Assembly (NCBI GenBank): GCA_937958345.1
Contig: CALGNW010000116.1
Coordinates: 1-5,018, forward strand
DNA length: 5,018 nt
Reading direction: 5' to 3'
DNA from: an uncultured Neomegalonema sp.
GTDB lineage: Bacteria; Pseudomonadota; Alphaproteobacteria; Rhodobacterales; Rhodobacteraceae
Shown here: piece by piece, positions 1 through 3,672 of the stretch
Position numbering within the stretch: the stretch's first letter is position 1
Layout: every line of letters starts with the position of its first letter
Made by a program: the position numbers and the translations under genes
The notes under the pieces: model-generated
The model's database searches: none
What the model was told of the DNA's origin: nothing
What the model saw: the letters and a program-made list of their open reading frames with translations, nothing else

Positions 1-233
1 TCGTCGGCGACCGTACAGCATATACAGCCGTTCGACAGCTCGACAATATCCTCTTCACGGCACGCCGCGTCTCCGCACCCTTTGAGAACGTCGCCGTCGA
101 CACCGATATCGCCGAACTCATTGATAATCAGTGCAATCCGGCGACCGTCGGCCTGCGCCAGCAAGTTGCGGATCAATGTCGTCTTGCCCGCGCCGAGAAA
201 GCCGGTGACCACAGTAGCGGGGATCTTTTGCAT
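1..233 (-). CDS. cobW: CobW, cobalamin-pathway GTPase/metallochaperone (5' part only)
   Basis: This is the first 77 codons of a gene that continues past the left edge; the family is usually about 350 residues. Seen directly: a P-loop GFLGAGKTT at residues 11-19, an NEFGD motif at 38-42, paired cysteines C53 and C58 in the stretch VLKGCGDAAC, and the CxCC metal site NGCICC with C70, C72 and C73. The text closely resembles Pseudomonas denitrificans CobW as I remember it, including the GCG-x2-C segment, so I prefer CobW over the zinc-linked relatives in the COG0523 group. Known for the family: cytoplasmic G3E GTPases that bind Co(II)/Zn(II) and are thought to deliver cobalt to the CobNST chelatase in aerobic B12 synthesis. 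The ATG at 233-231 sits directly before the P-loop strand. The nearby Shine-Dalgarno is weak (AGGT, about 6 bases upstream). It follows hupE on the same strand but lies beyond a terminator, so it may have its own promoter in 234-431; none was convincing. Confidence 0.93.
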   Translation of the reverse strand, partial: MQKIPATVVTGFLGAGKTTLIRNLLAQADGRRIALIINEFGDIGVDGDVLKGCGDAACREEDIVELSNGCICCTVAD

Positions 234-431
234 GGCATTACCTGATTAAAAAGCGAGAGTCCGCGCCTTCGCGACCGTCGCTTGCCGTTATCTGATATTA
301 CAATCAACACGGGCTTATACTGAAGGGCTTGAAGCGGTCTTCGCGGCTTTGACGGGCAGGCGCAAAACCATGCATCCACATTCCGGGAAATTCCGCATCG
401 GTGTGCGTGGCTGGTGGAACTTTCAGGCATG

Positions 432-457
432 AGAAAAGCGGGGCGATGAGGCCCCGC
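432..457 (-). terminator. Rho-independent terminator after hupE
   Basis: Read on the minus strand, a perfect 7-bp GC-rich stem GCGGGGC / GCCCCGC (457-451 with 444-438) closes a 6-base loop (CTCATC) and is followed by TTTTCT. It lies 13 bases past the hupE stop codon. It should end most hupE transcripts before cobW, whose start is about 200 bases further on. The plus-strand reading has no U-rich tail, so it is a one-direction terminator. Confidence 0.85.
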
Positions 458-470
458 CAATCTTACACGA

Positions 471-1115
471 TCAGCCGAGACCGAGAGACGTGAGGACGGC
501 AGCTTCCGCTCCCTCAAGGAAGAATGTCATACCGACACCAGCGACCACTGCGCCCGCAAGCCGAGGCTTCATGTCCGCTGCGCTTTCAATTCCGCGCACT
601 GTCAACCAGCCCGCAGCAACAGAAATACCGTATTGAATAACCACCAGCCCAAGCAGGTATCCGCCGAGTACGGCAGTTCCCATTCCGGCTTCCTGTCCCG
701 TTACCGTTTGGCCAAATGCCCAACCATGGAACAAACCTGCACCTGCGAATAAAATCATCGCCACAGGCGCGCTGATCGAACGGCCTGATGCCGCCAACCC
801 GCCGAGAAGAATAAGTGATCCGGCAATCGCGAATTCAACATAGGGAAGCGCAACGCTGTTGGTAATGAGCGCGATACCGCCGAGCATACCCGCTATGTAA
901 CCAAGGGGAGCAGTGTTCAGGCGACCTGCGAGAGCCGCGACAATTCCGACTGCGATTACGAAGAAAAGGTGGTCAAACCCGAGGATCGGGTGGCCGATGC
1001 CCGAAAGCACGCCATGCGTGAACGTGGTCATTTCGGCGCCGGCAAGGGGATGGTGCGCAAATGCCGGTGTTGCGGTAATCGCAAGCGCGGTTGCGAACGC
1101 GGTAATTTTTCTCAT
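471..1115 (-). CDS. hupE: HupE/UreJ-family membrane metal permease, predicted cobalt importer
   Basis: A 214-residue inner-membrane protein. Residues 1-20 form a signal peptide (MRK, then a hydrophobic run ending AFA), predicted to be cleaved so that the mature protein begins His-His. A second histidine cluster follows, with the HupE/UreJ signature HPxxGxDH at residues 42-49 (H42, D48, H49), and FHGWAFG at 129-135. About six hydrophobic segments span the rest (roughly 35-62, 68-88, 92-110, 115-135, 145-170, 186-212). Known: HupE/UreJ proteins carry Ni(II) or Co(II); members placed behind cobalamin riboswitches are predicted cobalt transporters. Cobalt is favoured here because of the riboswitch upstream and cobW downstream, and no hydrogenase or urease gene is visible. 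The ATG at 1115 is chosen because AGGAG lies 7 bases upstream and the signal peptide starts there. The frame stays open back to 1373, but that stretch is the riboswitch. It should be repressed when B12 is plentiful. The metal itself is inferred. Confidence 0.93.
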   Translation of the reverse strand: MRKITAFATALAITATPAFAHHPLAGAEMTTFTHGVLSGIGHPILGFDHLFFVIAVGIVAALAGRLNTAPLGYIAGMLGGIALITNSVALPYVEFAIAGSLILLGGLAASGRSISAPVAMILFAGAGLFHGWAFGQTVTGQEAGMGTAVLGGYLLGLVVIQYGISVAAGWLTVRGIESAADMKPRLAGAVVAGVGMTFFLEGAEAAVLTSLGLG

Positions 1116-1122
1116 CTTAGTT

Positions 1123-1144
1123 CTCCTACCGTCCCACCGACGGT
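1123..1144 (-). promoter_or_regulatory. hupE ribosome binding site with adjoining P13-like switch hairpin
   Basis: On the minus strand a perfect 6-bp stem ACCGTC / GACGGT (1144-1139 with 1133-1128) closes the 5-base loop GGTGG. It is followed at once by the Shine-Dalgarno AGGAG (1127-1123), 7 bases before the hupE ATG. In known cobalamin riboswitches a hairpin P13 carries a loop, L13, that kisses loop L5 of the aptamer when B12 is bound. Here the loop GGUGG can pair with CCGCC in the L5 region (1269-1265), with one G-U. There is no U-tract, so control is probably at translation: docking would hold the hairpin against the ribosome site. The pairing is my reading by eye. Confidence 0.65.
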
Positions 1145-1154
1145 CGTTCGAGTT

Positions 1155-1340
1155 TCTCGGACGGCAGGTCTCCTGACTCGCAATGCCGGCTCTTGCCTGC
1201 TTCCCTCGCCTTCCCGGTTTGCACCAGTGGCCGATGAGGGTCGCGCATCGCTTACAGTCGCGGGGGCGGTTGCGGCTTTTGGCCCCCGAAATGGGTCGGC
1301 CATGTCCCGCATTCCCTATTAATCCTCGCACCGCCTGAGA
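1155..1340 (-). promoter_or_regulatory. Cobalamin (B12) riboswitch controlling hupE
   Basis: The minus strand carries the conserved cobalamin aptamer blocks in the right order. A closing stem P1 pairs TCTC-A-GG (1340-1334) with CCGAGA (1160-1155). Next come ATTAATAGGGAA (about 1323-1312), the C-rich GCCCCCGCGACTGTAAGC block of P5/L5 (about 1268-1251), CCACTGGTGC (about 1229-1220), GGGAAGGCGAGGGAAG (about 1216-1201), and the B12 box GAGTCAGGAGACCTGCC (1179-1163). These match the published consensus for this class, which binds adenosyl- or related cobalamins and normally lowers expression of B12 synthesis and cobalt-uptake genes. It ends 39 bases before the hupE start codon. I cannot tell which cobalamin form is preferred. 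The class call is firm; the outer boundaries rest on the P1 pairing I drew by hand. Confidence 0.95.
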
Positions 1341-1368
1341 CGGATGCTTCGGAACCAATCCATCGCCA

Positions 1369-1398
1369 AGCATTCTGCGAAGTTGGACGGTGTGTCAA
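1369..1398 (-). promoter_or_regulatory. Probable sigma-70-type promoter for the riboswitch-hupE transcript
   Basis: A perfect -35 hexamer TTGACA reads on the minus strand at 1398-1393. The best -10 at normal spacing is weak: AATGCT at 1374-1369, 18 bases away. Alphaproteobacterial promoters often have a good -35 and a loose -10. Transcription would begin near 1362, about 20 bases before the first stem of the riboswitch, which is the expected arrangement. The position relative to the riboswitch is the stronger part of the argument. Confidence 0.5.
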
Positions 1399-1475
1399 CA
1401 AGTCGTGACGGTGGTTTTTGAGCCGAATACGACATGTCCGTGTTTGTCGGGCGGCGCGGAAACATTGCCGTTGGC

Positions 1476-1865
1476 CTAGCTGACGGGATTTCCGTCACAT
1501 TTCAGCGGAGCGTCGTCAATCCGCTCGATAACCACCGAAAATCCTTCGCGGGAAATCGCGACCCGTTCTTCGGCCTCGTTCTCGCTGACCGACCAACAGG
1601 ACGGGCTGCTGTACCGAAAGCAAATTTCACTTTCGACCTGCCAATAAATACCGTCCTCGCACGTCGCGCCGGGAAATTGCCATGTCGCGCGGCCTTTTCC
1701 GTAAAAGCGTTCCGAACCATAATGCTCGCCGTTCTTGGTATAGTGGACAGTTTTACCTTCGACGAGTTTCAGGAAATCAGGCGGTGACATTGTGTCGGCA
1801 CTTTGAGCCTGTCCCGATGTGCTGGCGATTAGCGTGAATAATAGACAAGCTGCGGTGGAACGCAT
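1476..1865 (-). CDS. Small secreted four-cysteine protein, downstream member of a tandem pair (unknown function)
   Basis: A 129-residue protein I cannot name. Residues 1-20 are a typical Sec signal peptide (MRST, hydrophobic AACLLFTLIAS, cleavage near GQA), so a mature periplasmic or secreted protein of about 108 residues is expected. The mature part contains GKTVHYTKNGE (37-47), GRATW (58-62), C69, GIYW (72-75), ICF with C82, SCW with C90, and IERIDDAPLKC ending at C123. The gene upstream encodes the same pattern, including all four cysteines, so the two are paralogues, probably with two disulfides. I recall similar short secreted proteins with a GxW...ICF...CW pattern in Rhodobacteraceae, without a known role. 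The start at 1865 is supported by the Shine-Dalgarno GAGGAG 8 bases upstream and by the signal peptide. The first 37 bases overlap the end of the upstream gene, suggesting coupled translation. No clear terminator follows. Confidence 0.85.
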   Translation of the reverse strand: MRSTAACLLFTLIASTSGQAQSADTMSPPDFLKLVEGKTVHYTKNGEHYGSERFYGKGRATWQFPGATCEDGIYWQVESEICFRYSSPSCWSVSENEAEERVAISREGFSVVIERIDDAPLKCDGNPVS

Positions 1866-2281
1866 GATACCGGCTCCTCAGATATCCTGTTTATGTAGAC
1901 GGACGGCGAATCCGTCTTCTTTCCGTCGAGGTCAACCGAAGCATGAGCAAACCTGGTCGAGCCGCTTGAAGAATCCGCCACAACATTCCAACAGCCGTAG
2001 CGATCCAAACCGTAGAAATAGCAAAGCGTTTCCTCTTTCACGATCCATATACCGTGCATGCACTCGCCGCTCGGCAACCGCCACGTGACTCTTCCGTCTT
2101 CGTAATGCTGCTCGTCGCCGCGCGATTCGCCCAAAAGCGTGTAGTGAAATGTCTGACCGCTGGTCAGTTCGCGGATTTCATCTTCGCCGAGGTTCCGTTT
2201 GTCCGACTGCGGGCCAGAGATTGCCGGGCTCGCGACAGCAAAAACCAATATTCCGGCTAGCGTCATGGCAGAATTTTGCAT
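1829..2281 (-). CDS. Small secreted four-cysteine protein, upstream member of a tandem pair (unknown function)
   Basis: A 150-residue protein of unknown function. It has an N-terminal signal peptide (hydrophobic core TLAGILVFAVAS, cleavage near PAISG at about 19-23), so it should be exported. The mature part has SGQTFHYTLLGE (41-52), GRVTW (63-67), C74, GIW (77-79), LCY with C87, GCW with C97, and INRISEEPVSC ending at C140. This lines up along its length with the gene just downstream, with about two dozen identical positions over the central 57 or so. It differs by an insert of about ten residues between the third and fourth cysteines and a C-terminal tail after C140. Three starts are close together (GTG 2287, ATG 2284, ATG 2281); I chose 2281 because GGAG sits 5 bases before it. 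A sigma-54-like promoter lies about 45 bases upstream. The tail codons overlap the start region of the next gene. Possible roles include an inhibitor or binding protein, but nothing in the sequence decides this. Confidence 0.85.
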   Translation of the reverse strand: MQNSAMTLAGILVFAVASPAISGPQSDKRNLGEDEIRELTSGQTFHYTLLGESRGDEQHYEDGRVTWRLPSGECMHGIWIVKEETLCYFYGLDRYGCWNVVADSSSGSTRFAHASVDLDGKKTDSPSVYINRISEEPVSCVPPQLVYYSR

Positions 2282-2327
2282 CATCACTCCACGGTTGGCT
2301 CCCTCATATCACTCGTTCAAGATTGCG

Positions 2328-2343
2328 GCGATTTTCGTGCCAA
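2328..2343 (-). promoter_or_regulatory. Sigma-54-like (-24/-12) promoter for the tandem secreted-protein genes
   Basis: The minus strand reads TTGGCACGAAAATCGC. Compared with the RpoN consensus (TTGGCACG, four bases, TTGC), the -24 block is perfect, the GG-to-GC spacing of ten bases is exact, and the -12 block has one mismatch (TCGC). It lies in the short gap between divergent genes and would start transcription near 2317, about 35 bases before the start codon at 2281. A sigma-70 reading of the same site (TTGGCA, 17 bases, TTGAAC) is also possible but weaker. No activator site was identified. Confidence 0.5.
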
Positions 2344-2400
2344 GTCGACCCCATCTTGGAGTAGCATGGCAGCCAGATGAGAACGGGAACGGAGAGTGAG

Positions 2401-3012
2401 ATGGAACTGATTTGGGCAGGTGCTTCGCCTTACGCACGCAAGGTGATGCTGGTTGCAGAGGAACTCGGCATTGCCGGCAAAATAAAAACAACAGACGGAA
2501 GCGGCACGCCCGTCGCCCCCAATCCGGCGACCACATCCTATAACCCGCTCGGGAAACTGCCGTGCCTTGTGCCCGATGACGCGCCCGCGATTTACGACAG
2601 CCGGGTCATTTGCCAATATCTGATCGCGCAGTCGGGCGAGCAAAAGATACTGCCCGAAGGGGCGAGCCGATGGGAAGCCCTCACACTGGAATCGCTGGCT
2701 GACGGGATTTGCGATGCGGCAATTCTGATCCGCTACGAAACGGTTTTGCGACCGGTAGATATGCGTTGGCAGGAGTGGCTGGACGGTCAGTGGGGAAAAA
2801 TTGATCGGGCGCTTGATGCCGCCGAAACCCGCTGGTCCGCCCATTTGGCAGGACCGTTCGACTTGGGCCATGCCGCTCTCGGGTGTGCGCTAGGGTATCT
2901 GGACTTCCGGTATGCCGACCGGGATTGGCGGGGCTCGCATCCAAGTCTCGCCGCTTGGTACGAGGGCTTTTTGAAGCGGCCTTCTGCAATTGCGACAGCG
3001 CCGAAAGCCTGA
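2401..3012 (+). CDS. Glutathione S-transferase family protein
   Basis: A 203-residue cytosolic GST-type protein of normal family length. The thioredoxin-like N-terminal domain (about 1-78) shows ASPYARKV at 8-15, where Ser9 is the likely catalytic or glutathione-activating residue. It also has NPLGKLPCL at 48-56 with the cis-proline Pro54, and YDSRVICQYL at 65-74, where Asp66-Ser67 takes the usual glutathione gamma-glutamyl binding position (Glu/Asp-Ser). The all-helical C-terminal domain (about 88-203) contains GHAALGCALGYLDFR at 156-170 and ends HPSLAAWYEGFLKRPS. The style resembles E. coli YibF-like GSTs common in Rhodobacterales. The likely role is glutathione conjugation or reduction of small electrophiles; the substrate cannot be told. 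The ATG at 2401 has GGAG 8 to 11 bases upstream, spaced 6 bases from the start; an in-frame ATG at 2377 would add eight unlikely residues. It is divergent from the secreted-protein pair and 84 bases before arfB, so co-transcription with arfB is possible. Confidence 0.92.
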   Translation: MELIWAGASPYARKVMLVAEELGIAGKIKTTDGSGTPVAPNPATTSYNPLGKLPCLVPDDAPAIYDSRVICQYLIAQSGEQKILPEGASRWEALTLESLADGICDAAILIRYETVLRPVDMRWQEWLDGQWGKIDRALDAAETRWSAHLAGPFDLGHAALGCALGYLDFRYADRDWRGSHPSLAAWYEGFLKRPSAIATAPKA

Positions 3013-3096
3013 ACGGTGTTTTGGCGACACGGAGAACGTACGGCAAATTCGCAGGGCGCTGTAACGATCTGCGGCATCGGACTGCGCGGATAGGTT

Positions 3097-3519
3097 ATGG
3101 AGATTCGTGTTACGCCGAAAATCTCGCTCGATTCCTCCGAAATCGAAGAACGCTTCATCCGGGCCTCCGGTCCGGGCGGGCAGAACGTAAATAAGGTCGC
3201 AAGCGCCGTTCAGTTGCGTTTCGATGTTCAGGCTTCGCCCAATCTGACTGATGGGGTCAAGCGCAGGCTGACCAAGCTGGCAGGGTCTCGGATGACCCTG
3301 GACGGCGTTTTGGTTTTATCCGCCGAAAACCACCGAACTCAGAAACGGAACCGCGAAGATGCGCTCGCGCGTTTGATCGACCTTATCAGGGACGCAGCAC
3401 AACCTCCCAAGTATCGAGTCGCAACGCGCCCCAGTCTTTCCGCTAAGCGGAAGCGCACAGACAGCAAGGTTAAACGCGGAGCCGTCAAGCAAACCCGCAA
3501 AAAGCCGTCCCTTGACTGA
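3097..3519 (+). CDS. arfB: ArfB (YaeJ) peptidyl-tRNA hydrolase, ribosome rescue factor
   Basis: A 140-residue protein, the same length as E. coli ArfB. The release-factor-like catalytic domain carries RASGPGGQNVNKV at residues 22-34. The GGQ at 27-29 is the loop that reaches the peptidyl-transferase centre and lets water cut the peptidyl-tRNA bond. The domain is followed by a short linker (about 101-110) and a strongly basic tail (KRKRTDSKVKRGAVKQTRKK, 117-136), which in this family enters the empty mRNA channel of ribosomes stalled without a stop codon. There is no codon-recognition domain, which separates it from RF1 and RF2, and the basic tail separates it from truncated release-factor paralogues. 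It would back up tmRNA trans-translation. The ATG at 3097 matches the conserved N-terminus; the Shine-Dalgarno is poor (AGG only 3 bases away), so initiation may be weak. It lies 84 bases after the GST gene with no terminator seen between them. Confidence 0.95.
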   Translation: MEIRVTPKISLDSSEIEERFIRASGPGGQNVNKVASAVQLRFDVQASPNLTDGVKRRLTKLAGSRMTLDGVLVLSAENHRTQKRNREDALARLIDLIRDAAQPPKYRVATRPSLSAKRKRTDSKVKRGAVKQTRKKPSLD

Positions 3520-3611
3520 GGAAAGACTGAACCGGCAGACGACCGCGACAGGTTCTTGCGTAAAAGCGGGCCAGCCGGTCCAAACATTGCTTTTTCACCG
3601 CTGGCGTAGAA

Positions 3612-3664
3612 CCTCTGCCCCCAGTGCGATAGGAAGGCACAAAGATCACGACTCGCGGCAGAGG
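3612..3664 (+). repeat. Inverted repeat in the pyk leader that covers the Shine-Dalgarno
   Basis: A perfect 8-bp inverted repeat, CCTCTGCC (3612-3619) with GGCAGAGG (3657-3664), encloses a smaller GTGC / GCAC hairpin. Its 3' arm contains GAGG, the pyk ribosome binding site, 8 bases before the ATG. A second pairing, AGGTTCT (3550-3556) with AGAACCT (3608-3614), shares bases with the first and would compete with it. Such repeats can arise by chance in a spacer of this size, so function is only suggested. The rest of the 153-base arfB-pyk spacer shows no clear promoter or terminator. Confidence 0.4.
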
Positions 3665-3672
3665 AAAGTCCC

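Noticed and set aside
141..280. Ten-base direct repeat GCGACCGTCG at 141-150 and 271-280
   Set aside because: One copy lies inside cobW codons and the words are common GC-rich strings. There is no third unit or regular spacing.
287..301. AT-rich imperfect palindrome GTTATCTGATATTAC upstream of cobW, considered as a Zur/Fur-type operator
   Set aside because: Only about five of seven positions are symmetric, it does not match an operator I can name, and the CobW motifs favour the B12-pathway type over the zinc-linked type.
173..517. Open frame on the minus strand between hupE and cobW
   Set aside because: It crosses the hupE terminator and overlaps both hupE and cobW in another frame. The protein is Arg/Ser/Pro-rich with no recognisable motif.
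1434..2399. Plus-strand open frames across the tandem secreted-protein genes
   Set aside because: They run antisense to two genes with clear signal peptides and conserved cysteines, and their translations show no motif or plausible start signal.
2317..3158. Overlapping minus-strand open frames opposite the GST gene and the GST-arfB gap
   Set aside because: They are shadows of the GST coding strand, with no domain motifs and low-complexity Arg/Pro/Ser composition.
3520..3600. Possible terminator for arfB (ACCGGC / GCCGGT and a later T-run)
   Set aside because: The 6-bp arms are 37 bases apart, and the T-run at about 3590 does not directly follow a stable stem.
3661..3671. GAGGAAAGTCC, identical to the P4 5' signature of bacterial RNase P RNA
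   Set aside because: It is followed at once by the pyk start codon, and the partner conserved regions of RNase P RNA are absent. Here it is the pyk Shine-Dalgarno region.
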